A DNA stretch of 64,000 nt from NCBI RefSeq assembly GCF_003240565.2, contig NZ_CP117255.1:558001-622000 (forward strand), in the 5' to 3' direction. This stretch comes from Rhizobium tumorigenes (lineage in GTDB: Bacteria > Pseudomonadota > Alphaproteobacteria > Rhizobiales > Rhizobiaceae). How positions within the stretch are numbered: the first letter of the stretch is position 1; every line of letters begins with the position of its first letter. A model generated the notes under the pieces. It searched no databases, was not told the origin of the DNA, and saw only the letters and a list, made by a program, of their open reading frames with translations. Position numbers and translations under genes: made by a program. Positions 20,453 through 29,369 of the stretch are shown here, in pieces.

Positions 20453-20950
20453 CTATTTGACGGCGACCAGCGACGAAAGGATCGATGTCAGTTCCTTGTC
20501 GTGCTTGCTGCCGGAATCCTTCGATCCCCAATAGGTCACGACAAGCAGCTTGCCGGGCACTGGCGAAAGGAAGGCGAGTTCCACATCGACGGCGCCGTCA
20601 TTGTCGGTTCCCTGCCAACCAAGCGTCGACATCTTCATGCCGTTGATGGTGTTGTCGCCCTCGTCCTTCTGGGTAGCGGGATCGATCTTGACGCCGCTCT
20701 TCGTCAGGAAGTCGATCGCATCGCTGACGACCTTGTCGGAGGATTTCTCGTCGGCGACGTCAATCGAGAAATAGACCGCAGAATCGTCCGATGTCGCATC
20801 GATGCCGGTCTCGGTCTCTTTCGGGGCCCAGCTATGGGGAATGGTCACGGACGCAATCGGCGCGTCGCTCGGAAATTTCAGCGTTTCCGCCTGGGCAAGA
20901 AGCGGGAAAGCGAAAGCCATGGCGGAGGCGACGAGAAGCATTTTTTTCAT
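20453..20950 (-). CDS. Exported hypothetical protein
   Basis: A 165-residue secreted protein starting with MKKMLLVASAMAFAFPLLAQAE, a textbook Sec signal peptide cleaved after AQA. The mature part contains LKFPSDAPIASVTIPHSWAP, resembling small histidine-kinase-associated or stress-related periplasmic proteins, and a conserved-looking GWQGTDNDGAVDVEL segment. AAGGA precedes the ATG at 20950. No enzymatic motif is recognised. Confidence 0.72.
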   Translation of the reverse strand: MKKMLLVASAMAFAFPLLAQAETLKFPSDAPIASVTIPHSWAPKETETGIDATSDDSAVYFSIDVADEKSSDKVVSDAIDFLTKSGVKIDPATQKDEGDNTINGMKMSTLGWQGTDNDGAVDVELAFLSPVPGKLLVVTYWGSKDSGSKHDKELTSILSSLVAVK

Positions 20951-21165
20951 GGGAAAATCCTTGGGGCGGGGTCGGCGGGTTATTATCGAGGCAAAGCTGC
21001 GACCATGGCTTTGCTCGCTACCAGCTTGGGGTAAATGCGGCAAAAAATCGACACAATGTTGATTGGCGGCAGCGACCAAATTTGGGTTGTTTTCCAAACC
21101 AGCAAGCTCAAGTGACCTGAAGCCAAGATAGCGGCGCGTAATCGCTGCTCATTGATGTGAATGAG

Positions 21166-21190
21166 GGAACGATAGGTGGCCGAGCCCGTT
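21166..21190 (+). promoter_or_regulatory. EcfG-type general stress promoter
   Basis: GGAAC at 21166-21170 and CGTT at 21187-21190 are separated by exactly 16 bases, the known -35/-10 pattern for EcfG in Alphaproteobacteria. It lies 30 bases before the ATG at 21221. Confidence 0.65.
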
Positions 21191-21220
21191 ACGAGCCGAA
21201 AGCAATTCTCGGAGCACATC

Positions 21221-21433
21221 ATGTCCAACGCCCACACTGAGACAGGCGCACCGCACAATTCTGACCGGAATTTCGTCTCCGGCAGGCAGTCCGCGCAGAC
21301 TCAATACGCCGAAGGCGGAAACGCCAGCTACGGCTCCATCAGCCAGGAACAAGACGGCGACGCGCTGCACACCCACAGCAATGACACCCTCGTCATGCTG
21401 CAACTGGCTTCCTTCGAAGGTCGGGCTATGTGA
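21221..21433 (+). CDS. Small hypothetical protein with stress promoter
   Basis: A 70-residue hydrophilic protein rich in Ser, Asn, His and Gly (SNAHTETGAPHNSDRNFVSG at the start). No known family. GGAG precedes the ATG at 21221, and an EcfG-type promoter lies just upstream, which supports its being a real, stress-induced gene. A longer in-frame reading from 21176 would begin inside the promoter and is rejected. Confidence 0.5.
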   Translation: MSNAHTETGAPHNSDRNFVSGRQSAQTQYAEGGNASYGSISQEQDGDALHTHSNDTLVMLQLASFEGRAM

Positions 21434-21539
21434 GGGCGGCCAGATCGCATCTCCAACGAAGTGCGTTCCACGCCTGAATTCTCGAATGATGGCGAACTGA
21501 TTCCAAGGTCTGACCCTACGCCAGACCTGGTCTTGCATT

Positions 21540-21563
21540 CCGATATATCGAGATCTATATCGG
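21540..21563. promoter_or_regulatory. Probable PadR operator
   Basis: CCGATATA (21540-21547) and TATATCGG (21556-21563) form perfect eight-base inverted arms around eight bases. The site ends five bases before the PadR start and overlaps its ribosome site, fitting autorepression. It resembles the AT-rich palindromes bound by YqjI/NfeR-type PadR proteins. Confidence 0.6.
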
Positions 21564-21567
21564 GAAA

Positions 21568-22104
21568 ATGAAAAACAAATCTCACGACGACGGTCACGAC
21601 CACGGGCACGATGGCAAGCATCATCGACATCACAGGGCAAGGGAGGGCAAACGTCCCTTCGATTACGGGGAACTGCGGCTTCTCCTCCTCACGATGATTG
21701 CCGGCAATCCGTCGCATGGCTATGACCTCATGAAAGCTATAGAGGAGCGTATGGGCGGCAGCTACTCGCCGAGCCCCGGCGTGATCTATCCGACCCTCGC
21801 ATGGCTTGAGGACATGGGTTACGCCACCATCGACATCGACCAGCCTGGCCGGAAGCGATACCGCATAACGTCCGAGGGTGAGGCATTCCTCATCGCTAAC
21901 AAAGCGTCGGCAGACGAGCTTGTCGCACGCGTCAGCACTGCGCGTGGCGACGGCGTTGCGCCTGTTCCTGCATCGATCATTCGAGCCATGGAAAACGTCA
22001 AGCTGGCCCTGCGACTTCGGCTTCGCGGTCCTTTGGAAGACCAGTCGGCTGAAACTATTGCCAGCGCGCTGGATGCTGCGGCAAAAACGATCGAACGCTC
22101 TTGA
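21568..22104 (+). CDS. PadR family regulator with His-rich N-terminus (YqjI/NfeR-like)
   Basis: A 178-residue transcriptional regulator. The first ~24 residues are rich in His and Asp (HDDGHDHGHDGKHHRHH), a likely metal-binding tail. Residues ~32-100 are the PadR winged helix with GELRLLLLTMIAGNPSHGYD and SPSPGVIYPTLAWLEDMGY, closely matching the E. coli nickel/iron-responsive YqjI layout. It probably represses its own operon and releases DNA when metal binds. Its stop overlaps the start of the ABC exporter (TTGA), so the pair is translationally linked. Metal response is inferred from the N-terminal tail and known family behaviour. Confidence 0.85.
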   Translation: MKNKSHDDGHDHGHDGKHHRHHRAREGKRPFDYGELRLLLLTMIAGNPSHGYDLMKAIEERMGGSYSPSPGVIYPTLAWLEDMGYATIDIDQPGRKRYRITSEGEAFLIANKASADELVARVSTARGDGVAPVPASIIRAMENVKLALRLRLRGPLEDQSAETIASALDAAAKTIERS

Positions 22105-24029
22105 GGGCGCCTTCAAAGGTGACGTCTCGTCCTGGCGAAGCTGCCGGTTTGAAAGCGTCTGAACCCGCCGGCCCAGTCGACGGACCGCGATCATCCGGCA
22201 GCCGCCTCCGCGACAAGCTGGGCAATCTGCGGCTTCTTGCGCGACTTGTCGCCCAAATCTGGAGAACGAGCCGATGGCTGACGCTTGCCAGCATGTGCCT
22301 GAGGCTCGTGCGCGCCATTCAGCCGGTTCTGGCCCTCTATGTCGGCAAGCTCATCATTGACGAAGTGGTGCGCCTGGCCGCAACCCATTCCGCCTCATCA
22401 AGTCTCTCTGAGTGGTGGGCCAGCGGGCGACTGAACGTCATTCTTCCGTTGCTGGCGCTGGAATTCGCACTTGTGTTTGCTCTCGACCTGCTGACGCGGG
22501 CAACCACGCTCGTGGATTCAGTCCTCGGCGAGCTTCATTCCAATACGGTGAGCGTCGAGCTGATGCAGCACGCTGCAAAGCTGGACCTGCGTCACTTCGA
22601 AAGCCCGGAATATCAGGATAGGCTGGAGCGCGCGCGAAGGCAGGCGGCCGGTCGCAATGGGTTGTTGCCGCAGATGTTCGGGCAGGCCCAGGACATGATT
22701 ACCGTCGCCACGCTGGCCGCCGGGCTGGTGGCTTATGCCCCGTGGCTCATTCTGCTGCTGGCGCTATCCTTCGTTCCGGCGGTCTGGGGCGAAGCGCGCT
22801 TCAACACCAGGTCTTACGACCTCACGCGCGGCCGGACACCGGAGCGTCGGCAGCTCGAATACATTCGTTTCATAGGTGCCAGTGCCGACACCGCGAAGGA
22901 GATGAAACTCTTTGGCCTCGGAAGGTATCTTGTCGACCGCTTTAAATCGCTTTCCGAGACGATATTCGCGGAAACGCGAAAGCTCTCTATTCACCGGGCG
23001 ATCTGGGGATCGCTGCTCGCCGCTATCAGCACCCTGACCTACTACGGCGCCTACGCCTATATCGTCTGGCAGACCATCGTCGGTGTATTTTCCATCGGTG
23101 ACCTCGCATTCCTTGCCGGAGCATTCCTGCGCCTCAACGGGCTCTTCCAGAAGATACTGCTCGGGTTCACGCAGATCGCCGGGCAGTCGCTGTATCTCGA
23201 CGATCTCTTCTCGTTTTTCGAAATCAAGCCGACTATTGGCTCGCCCGTTGATCCAAAGCCATTTCCGCAGCCGATACGCGATGGCATCGTGTTCGAGGAG
23301 GTCGGGTTTCGATATCCGGATACCGACATATGGGCCGTCCGGGGCCTCAGCTTCACCTTACGTGCCGGCGAGACCCTCGCGCTGGTGGGCGAGAACGGAG
23401 CTGGCAAGACGACGATCGTCAAGCTTCTGACGCGCCTCTACGATCCCGACGAAGGTCGGATCACCGTCGATGGCATAGATCTCCGGGAAATGGACATTGC
23501 CGAAATTCATGCGCATGTCGGGGTCATCTTCCAGGATTTCACGCGCTACAGCTTCACTGCCGCAGACAACATCGGTGTCGGACGCATCGAGGAGCGGACC
23601 GACATGGCGAGGATCGAGGGCGCCGCCGAACGGAGCCTTGCCGACGCTGTCATTGGCAAGTTGCCGCTCAAATACGAACAGCCGCTCGGCCGTCTGTTCA
23701 ACAAGGGGCGCGATCTCTCCGGCGGGGAATGGCAGAAGCTGGCTATCGCGCGGGCCTATATGCGGGATGCCGAACTGGTGATCCTCGATGAGCCGACAGC
23801 GGCTTTGGATGCCAAATCGGAGGCGGAGGTCTTTTCCCGGTTCAAGAGCCTGGCCGAAAATACGACGGCGGTCCTCATTTCGCATCGCTTCTCGACTGTC
23901 CGGATGGCGGATCGCATCCTCGTCCTCGAAAACGGCAGCATTCTGGAGAGCGGAACCCACACCGAACTACTTCAGCAAGGCGGCCGGTATGCGCAACTCT
24001 TCGAACTTCAGGCGGCTGGATACCGCTAA
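22101..24029 (+). CDS. ABC transporter, fused permease and ATPase (exporter)
   Basis: A 642-residue half-transporter. Residues ~40-370 form the membrane domain with five to six hydrophobic segments. The nucleotide-binding domain follows, with Walker A GENGAGKTT (~residue 431), signature LSGGEWQKLAIARA (~540) and Walker B LVILDEPTAALD (~562). The start is uncertain: a TTG at 22101 overlaps the stop of the PadR gene, and a GTG at 22119 is possible; the first ATG lies too far inside. Under control of the His-rich PadR protein it may export a metal complex, siderophore or toxic compound. The cargo is not deducible from sequence. Confidence 0.88.
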   Translation: MRAPSKVTSRPGEAAGLKASEPAGPVDGPRSSGSRLRDKLGNLRLLARLVAQIWRTSRWLTLASMCLRLVRAIQPVLALYVGKLIIDEVVRLAATHSASSSLSEWWASGRLNVILPLLALEFALVFALDLLTRATTLVDSVLGELHSNTVSVELMQHAAKLDLRHFESPEYQDRLERARRQAAGRNGLLPQMFGQAQDMITVATLAAGLVAYAPWLILLLALSFVPAVWGEARFNTRSYDLTRGRTPERRQLEYIRFIGASADTAKEMKLFGLGRYLVDRFKSLSETIFAETRKLSIHRAIWGSLLAAISTLTYYGAYAYIVWQTIVGVFSIGDLAFLAGAFLRLNGLFQKILLGFTQIAGQSLYLDDLFSFFEIKPTIGSPVDPKPFPQPIRDGIVFEEVGFRYPDTDIWAVRGLSFTLRAGETLALVGENGAGKTTIVKLLTRLYDPDEGRITVDGIDLREMDIAEIHAHVGVIFQDFTRYSFTAADNIGVGRIEERTDMARIEGAAERSLADAVIGKLPLKYEQPLGRLFNKGRDLSGGEWQKLAIARAYMRDAELVILDEPTAALDAKSEAEVFSRFKSLAENTTAVLISHRFSTVRMADRILVLENGSILESGTHTELLQQGGRYAQLFELQAAGYR

Positions 24030-24170
24030 ACCGGTGAGCGCAGGATTGCGCCGGTTTTGATCCAAGCCCTGCGTCCAGCTGGCTGTCGGCGCGATAACCG
24101 CCGCCCGGACTGTCTTTCGCATCGCCTTGCGCTATGTTGCCCTCTTGCGCATCGCGGGAGGAGCTACACC

Positions 24171-25160
24171 ATGGAATACCGCCGTCTCGGAAAATCAGGG
24201 TTGAAGGTCAGCGAGTTCTCGTTTGGATCTTGGGTCACGTTCGGCAAGCAGGTCGATGGTAGCGATGCCGTTAGCCTGATGGCGCATGCCTACGACAATG
24301 GGGTCAATTTCTTCGACAATGCCGAAGGTTACGAGAGCGGAAAGTCCGAACTCGTCATGGGCGAGGCCCTGAAAACACTCGGCTGGAGCCGCGACAGCTT
24401 CATCGTTTCCAGCAAGGTGTTCTGGGGCGGCCAGAAGCCAACGCAGCGGGGTCTTTCGCGAAAGCATGTGACCGATGCTGCCCATGCCGCACTGAAGCGC
24501 CTGCAGGTGGAGTATCTCGATTTGTATTTCTGCCACCGCCCGGACATCGATACACCGATCGAGGAAACGGTTCGCGCCATGCACGATCTCGTCACCCAGG
24601 GGAAAATCCTGTATTGGGGGACATCCGAATGGTCGGCTCAACAGTTGACGGAAGCCTACGCTGTGGCCCGCGACTTGCGCATCACGCCGCCGACGATGGA
24701 GCAGCCGCAGTATAATCTGTTCGAACGTCAGAAGGTCGAAGCCGATTATCTGCCCCTCTACGATCTGATGGGCCTGGGTACGACGATCTGGTCGCCGCTG
24801 GCTTCGGGCGTTTTGACCGGGAAATACAACAAGGGCATTCCCAACGACGGGCGCATGAACCTGCCGGGCTATGAATGGCTGAAGGAAAAATGGTCGAGCG
24901 AAGCCGGTCGCGCCGAGCTCTCGAAAGTCTCCGAGTTGGCCGATCTTGCAGACGAAATCGGAATCTCCATCACCCATCTGTCGCTCTTGTGGTGCCTGTC
25001 GAACCGCAATGTTTCGACCGTGATCCTGGGCGCATCCCGCCTGAGCCAGCTCGAGGACAATCTTGCCGCGCTCAGCCATAAGGACAAGCTCACCACTGAT
25101 GTCCTGGCGCGCATTGAGGCCATCTTCGAAAACAAACCTGCCGCTCCGCAGCGGTTCTGA
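24171..25160 (+). CDS. Aldo/keto reductase (potassium channel beta-subunit type)
   Basis: A 329-residue NADPH-dependent reductase of the AKR6-like group. It opens with MEYRRLGKSGLKVSEFSFGS. Catalytic residues are visible: Asp in NFFDNAEGY, Tyr in the same segment, Lys in VSSKVFWGG and His in YFCHRPD. The end has the cofactor-binding TVILGASRLSQLEDNLAAL. GGGAGGAG precedes the ATG at 24171; a longer reading from 24057 is rejected. The natural substrate is unknown. Confidence 0.92.
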   Translation: MEYRRLGKSGLKVSEFSFGSWVTFGKQVDGSDAVSLMAHAYDNGVNFFDNAEGYESGKSELVMGEALKTLGWSRDSFIVSSKVFWGGQKPTQRGLSRKHVTDAAHAALKRLQVEYLDLYFCHRPDIDTPIEETVRAMHDLVTQGKILYWGTSEWSAQQLTEAYAVARDLRITPPTMEQPQYNLFERQKVEADYLPLYDLMGLGTTIWSPLASGVLTGKYNKGIPNDGRMNLPGYEWLKEKWSSEAGRAELSKVSELADLADEIGISITHLSLLWCLSNRNVSTVILGASRLSQLEDNLAALSHKDKLTTDVLARIEAIFENKPAAPQRF

Positions 25161-25328
25161 GTGGAAGAAGCCGGACAGGCGCCCGTGGTGGGAAAATCAG
25201 CAATGATTTTATCGCCCGGGTGTCGGACGGTTCCCGAACCGCATTTAAAAATAGATTTCCATCGCTTGGTTGCTTAGTTAAAGGCGGCCTGCGGATCCCG
25301 ATCTATTTCACTGGAAAACCTCTCATCC

Positions 25329-26444
25329 ATGTTCAACATCATTCTCGGACTGCCATGGCTTCTGGTCGTGGTGCGCTTTATCGAACCGTTGCCCTGGCCT
25401 TGGTCGATAAAACTGCTTCTCGCCGCGGTCCTGCTGATTGCTTCGCAATTCCTCCTGTTCTGCCGCCTTTCGTCGGGATCGGTTTTCTCGCCGGAGTTTC
25501 CAAGGCCGATCATCATTGTCTTCAACGTGATCTTCGGTGCGACAGTCCTGCTGGCAGTATTCCAGATCGGCCTCGACCTCGTCTCGATTGTCCTCTGGCC
25601 GATAAAGGGTGCGTTTCCAGTCGTTCGCCCTGAGTTGCGGTACGGAATGGGGATTGTTGCGCTTTGCCTCGCTACGTTTGGCGTGAGCCAAGCCATCCGC
25701 GTTCCAGCGCTCAGGGATATCGAAATTCCCATATCCGGTCTTCCCGCCGCCTTTGATGGATATCGCCTCCTGCAGTTGACCGATCTGCATATCAGCAGGC
25801 TGTTTCCCGGGCGCTGGGCAGAAGCGGTGGTGTCGAAGGCGAACGCTCTCGATGTGGACGTGATCGTGATGACAGGTGACCTGATCGACGGCGATGTCCA
25901 GCACCGACGTCTCGATGTCCAGCCGATCGCGAAACTGCGAGCGCGGGACGGCGTCTGGGCCATTCCCGGCAACCACGAGTACTTCTTCGACTACAATGAA
26001 TGGATGCGCGAATACCGGTTGCTGGGACTTCAGCCGCTTTTGAACCAGCATGTCGTTATCGAGCGTGACGGAGCGAAGATCGTCATCGCAGGCGTAACCG
26101 ACCGCTCCGGCAAACACTCGGGCAATGCTGCGCCCGACCTGCTGGCGGCCATTCTTGGCGCACCCGAAGGGGCGCCGATTGTCCTGCTCGATCACCAGCC
26201 GATGGGAGCCGCAAGCGCCGCCAGGGCAGGGGTCTCGCTTCAGCTTTCCGGCCACACCCACGGAGGAATGGTCGTCGGGCTCTCCAGCCTCGTGGCGAGG
26301 GGCAATAACGGGTTTGTCTCGGGCCTTTACAAGGTCGAGGGCATGTATCTCTACGTGAACAACGGCACGGGGCTCTGGCCGGGTTTTGCCTTGCGTTTGG
26401 GAAAGCCAGCAGAACTCACCCGCCTGACTCTCCGGTCCGCGTAG
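25329..26444 (+). CDS. Membrane-anchored metallophosphoesterase
   Basis: A 371-residue calcineurin-like phosphoesterase. The first ~125 residues contain four hydrophobic segments. The catalytic domain has all metal-binding motifs: LTDLHIS, MTGDLIDG, IPGNHEYFFD, and near the end SGHTHGG, as in YkuE/YaeI-type enzymes. The catalytic domain probably faces the periplasm. No good ribosome site is seen before the ATG at 25329, so the start is less certain. Substrate could be a phospholipid or another phosphodiester. Confidence 0.85.
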   Translation: MFNIILGLPWLLVVVRFIEPLPWPWSIKLLLAAVLLIASQFLLFCRLSSGSVFSPEFPRPIIIVFNVIFGATVLLAVFQIGLDLVSIVLWPIKGAFPVVRPELRYGMGIVALCLATFGVSQAIRVPALRDIEIPISGLPAAFDGYRLLQLTDLHISRLFPGRWAEAVVSKANALDVDVIVMTGDLIDGDVQHRRLDVQPIAKLRARDGVWAIPGNHEYFFDYNEWMREYRLLGLQPLLNQHVVIERDGAKIVIAGVTDRSGKHSGNAAPDLLAAILGAPEGAPIVLLDHQPMGAASAARAGVSLQLSGHTHGGMVVGLSSLVARGNNGFVSGLYKVEGMYLYVNNGTGLWPGFALRLGKPAELTRLTLRSA

Positions 26445-26587
26445 AAAACCGGCAGTTCAGCACTACCAAGTCTGTTGTTGGCGATTACGCTGCTGCCGGC
26501 CGCAGTATCTGGTCGGTAGTCCTGGGGCCGGCCCGTTTCAATCGCCAGCGTCAAAGCATCGCCGGCTCATTGCGATTTGAGGATGCC

Positions 26588-27937
26588 TCAAGCTGCGAGG
26601 TCTTGATGGTCCTGCAGGCTGTCAGAATGCGAAGCCACGAGCTGGCGCGCGACAATATCGTGGTTGAGCCAGAGAACGGGGCCTGACGGCTGCGAGGTCT
26701 CTCCGAATATCAGTTTCCCTGTGGCTTCCACAACCAGACTGCTCAGGCGGTCGCTGATCAGCGCCTTCCCGTCGCGGTGCATCTGGGTGATTTCGCTCGA
26801 CGCGCCGATGACAAGATCGGTCTGCTTCTGGCTGTTTGCCATGGGCCACGCCGAAAAGTCGTAGAAGGGGCGCATCACGTCGTTCGCCTGCATTTCGGCG
26901 ATCTTGCGGAAGACATCTTCCATCGTAAACCCGTCCGCAAGAAGCTGCCCGCAGGCTTGCCACTGGTCGTCGACCCACTGACCGCCGCCCTCCTGCTTGA
27001 GCGCAAGCAGCAACGGAATAAGCGGCAGTTCGATGCCCGTGAAGACATCCGAAGAATTCGTGCGGATTTCGGGGCAGTTGTAGACTGTCGCCTTGATCCC
27101 GGCTTCCCACGCGCGCGTAGCGATGCCTTCAAGCCGCATCTTGGCGTAGCCCTGGGTGTAGTTGGTGTAGGTCTGCCAGCGATACGCGCCATCGATCAGC
27201 ACTGCGGAGCCATGATAGCCGTAGGCGGTGTACCTGACCGTGCCGCCCGAGTTTTCGATTCTGTCGCGTATGGCAGAGCTGAACTCGATGAGATGTCCGA
27301 AAGTGTCTGCGGACACTTCGTCGAAATTCTGCAGGATGAGCTTGCCCATGTCGCTGTCGAGCAGGGTCTGCGACGACATGTGGCGCGCTCCGCGCCCTTT
27401 GTAGATGCGGTTGGCCAGCACGAGGAAGACCTTGGCCTTCGGAATGCCTCCGGCCATCGTATGGGCGAAAAACACGTTCTTTCCGTCGGCGATCATGCCA
27501 TCCAGCACGTCCATCACCTGGGCAAGCGCATTGGTAAACCGCGCTGTCCCCGTCGCGCGACAGCGCGCCAGGTAGTCCCAGTCGAGTTTCTCGTCCTGCC
27601 AGTTCTCCAGCGTCATCTCGCCAAGCAGATCGGTTGGTGTCGGACCGCCCGCGGGAGCGTCCATATCGAAGCCTGCCATCAGCGGGATATTGATGATCCT
27701 GCCGCACAGTCGAGCTTCGGCAGCGGAGAGTTCTTCGGCATCGAGCGGGCGCAGGCTTCCGCTTTCATCGCGGCGTCCAACCGTGACGCCGACAATCTCC
27801 ATTCCAGCAGCGCGTGCCTCGTCAAGCAGGCCAGTTGCATAGCCGCGACCGAACAATTCGCCGAAAAGCACGAAAACGTCGCCTTTGCCGAAGACCGTAT
27901 TCTTGGCCATGCGACTGACAGCTATTGGCTTTTCCAT
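26588..27937 (-). CDS. Conserved cytoplasmic protein, possibly FabMG-like enoyl reductase family
   Basis: A 449-residue protein with a nucleotide-binding-like start (GDVFVLFGELFGRGYATGLL) and a later TMAGGIPKAKVFLVLANRIYKG. I recall similar proteins being labelled enoyl-ACP reductase FabMG family, but this identification is tentative. No signal peptide or membrane segment is present. The ATG at 27937 is preferred; a GTG lies three codons earlier. The gene stands alone, convergent with the phosphoesterase gene. If the label is right it would reduce an enoyl thioester in lipid metabolism; otherwise it is a conserved protein of unknown role. Confidence 0.6.
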   Translation of the reverse strand: MEKPIAVSRMAKNTVFGKGDVFVLFGELFGRGYATGLLDEARAAGMEIVGVTVGRRDESGSLRPLDAEELSAAEARLCGRIINIPLMAGFDMDAPAGGPTPTDLLGEMTLENWQDEKLDWDYLARCRATGTARFTNALAQVMDVLDGMIADGKNVFFAHTMAGGIPKAKVFLVLANRIYKGRGARHMSSQTLLDSDMGKLILQNFDEVSADTFGHLIEFSSAIRDRIENSGGTVRYTAYGYHGSAVLIDGAYRWQTYTNYTQGYAKMRLEGIATRAWEAGIKATVYNCPEIRTNSSDVFTGIELPLIPLLLALKQEGGGQWVDDQWQACGQLLADGFTMEDVFRKIAEMQANDVMRPFYDFSAWPMANSQKQTDLVIGASSEITQMHRDGKALISDRLSSLVVEATGKLIFGETSQPSGPVLWLNHDIVARQLVASHSDSLQDHQDLAA

Positions 27938-28180
27938 GAATTTCACTCTTGATCATGCGTCATAGTGCGACGCGTCTCGATGACTTCACCCTCAGATGCC
28001 CTGATAAAGCGAAAAACAAAACTCATTTAAAGTGACCAAACATTTCACCGCGTGAACTGCCGGCCGAATTTGCGTGCGAAGGCAGGAGCTGAAATGTTGA
28101 CCCAAGCTCGGATCGTCACCAGATACCGAGCTATCGGAGGCCTATTTGACCGATCGACAGCACGTTTGAAGGAATTCAAG

Positions 28181-28480
28181 ATGAGCACGCCCGAAGCCGT
28201 CATCACCGCGATCGAAACCTTGAGCGTTCACGAGCGCGAGGATTTACTGGTCGGGCTGGCCATTGCCCTCGAGGGTGTTGCCAAAGAGGCACTGGTGGAA
28301 GGGAACAAGCACTTCGCTGCGGTGTCGCAGGGAATGGCCGATGCGATTCGCGTCAACGCCGATGACTGGGCCCGTGAAGACGTCGAGAATGCCGGCTTTG
28401 CAGCCCAACAGGCTTCGGAAATGCTGTCGAGGTTCCGCGTCGAGCATCCGCACCGCGTCGTGACCTACGCACTGAATTAG
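28181..28480 (+). CDS. Hypothetical protein
   Basis: A 99-residue soluble protein of no family known to me. It is helical in character (AVITAIETLSVHEREDLLVG) and acidic, without cysteines. AAGGA precedes the ATG at 28181, which is chosen over a much earlier ATG at 28052. The following gene starts 84 bases later on the same strand. Confidence 0.6.
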   Translation: MSTPEAVITAIETLSVHEREDLLVGLAIALEGVAKEALVEGNKHFAAVSQGMADAIRVNADDWAREDVENAGFAAQQASEMLSRFRVEHPHRVVTYALN

Positions 28481-28563
28481 GCCGCCAGCGCTTTTCCGAC
28501 ATACCAGCAACGCAGACGGCAACCGGTGTTGACTTCGACTATGGCGACGCCCATTTCGTCGGG

Positions 28564-29193
28564 ATGCCAAGGACCGAAAAGACCGATGCCCCGGAACTGC
28601 TCAAGGAGTGGGCGCTGTCGCCAGCAACGACACTCGGCTCATCCGTGCGCGCCAAGGGAATTCTTCTTGAAGTGAGGGCGCGGCTGCCGTTAGCGATCCG
28701 GAAATCTCTGGATATCGACGGCTCGACACTGAGACTGGTATTGCCGGAAACCTCGAAAACCATTTTTCGCTCAGTATCGGCTGTTGTCACCGAGGCGCTT
28801 GCAGATATCGAAAGCCTTCCGGTCATCCCGCGCGAGATCCAGGATATCCTGACGATCACGACGACGGAAAGGCACCGGTGGCTGAAGGACGGGCGACTGC
28901 AGAGTGCCGGAATTCGCACCGTCAGACTGCGCGGGCGGGCGAAACAGATCACGTTCCACGTCTTCGACCCAAGGTTTGTCGAGGATCTGCTCAACCGCAG
29001 CGTGGTGGACGAGTGGCGCGAAGACGATGTTATCGCTGCCGCCGAGAAAAGGCAGCAGGCTTCCTGGAAGAGAAAGCTCACCCGTTCGTTGAAGACTGGA
29101 AAAACGGCACCTGATCCTGCAAACGGCGGTGACGATGCCCGTTCGCCACTGAGCGGCTGGGAAGAGTTCGGGCGCGATGGCCTTCTGCGCTAG
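28564..29193 (+). CDS. Hypothetical protein
   Basis: A 209-residue basic protein of unknown function. The C-terminal ~50 residues are rich in Lys, Arg and Ser. A central stretch (TTERHRWLKDGRLQSAGIRT) hints at a small DNA- or RNA-binding element, but no named domain is recognised. The reading frame stays open upstream of the ATG and gives protein-like sequence (DFDYGDAHFVG just before it), without another start codon. This may mean an unusual start or an older, longer gene that lost its beginning. Confidence 0.5.
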   Translation: MPRTEKTDAPELLKEWALSPATTLGSSVRAKGILLEVRARLPLAIRKSLDIDGSTLRLVLPETSKTIFRSVSAVVTEALADIESLPVIPREIQDILTITTTERHRWLKDGRLQSAGIRTVRLRGRAKQITFHVFDPRFVEDLLNRSVVDEWREDDVIAAAEKRQQASWKRKLTRSLKTGKTAPDPANGGDDARSPLSGWEEFGRDGLLR

Positions 29194-29369
29194 GTGGCTT
29201 CACTGAAATTTCGAGATTGCTCGAGACGCTTCTATCCGTCGGCGCTATCCTGCCGCTGCCGGCTGATCTGACGAAACCTGCCAGCGGCCAATTCAACCGA
29301 CTTGCTATCGACTTGCAATGGCGGGCATCGGCGGCAATTCTAAACACGTCAAAAGGGGAGAGAGAAAGA

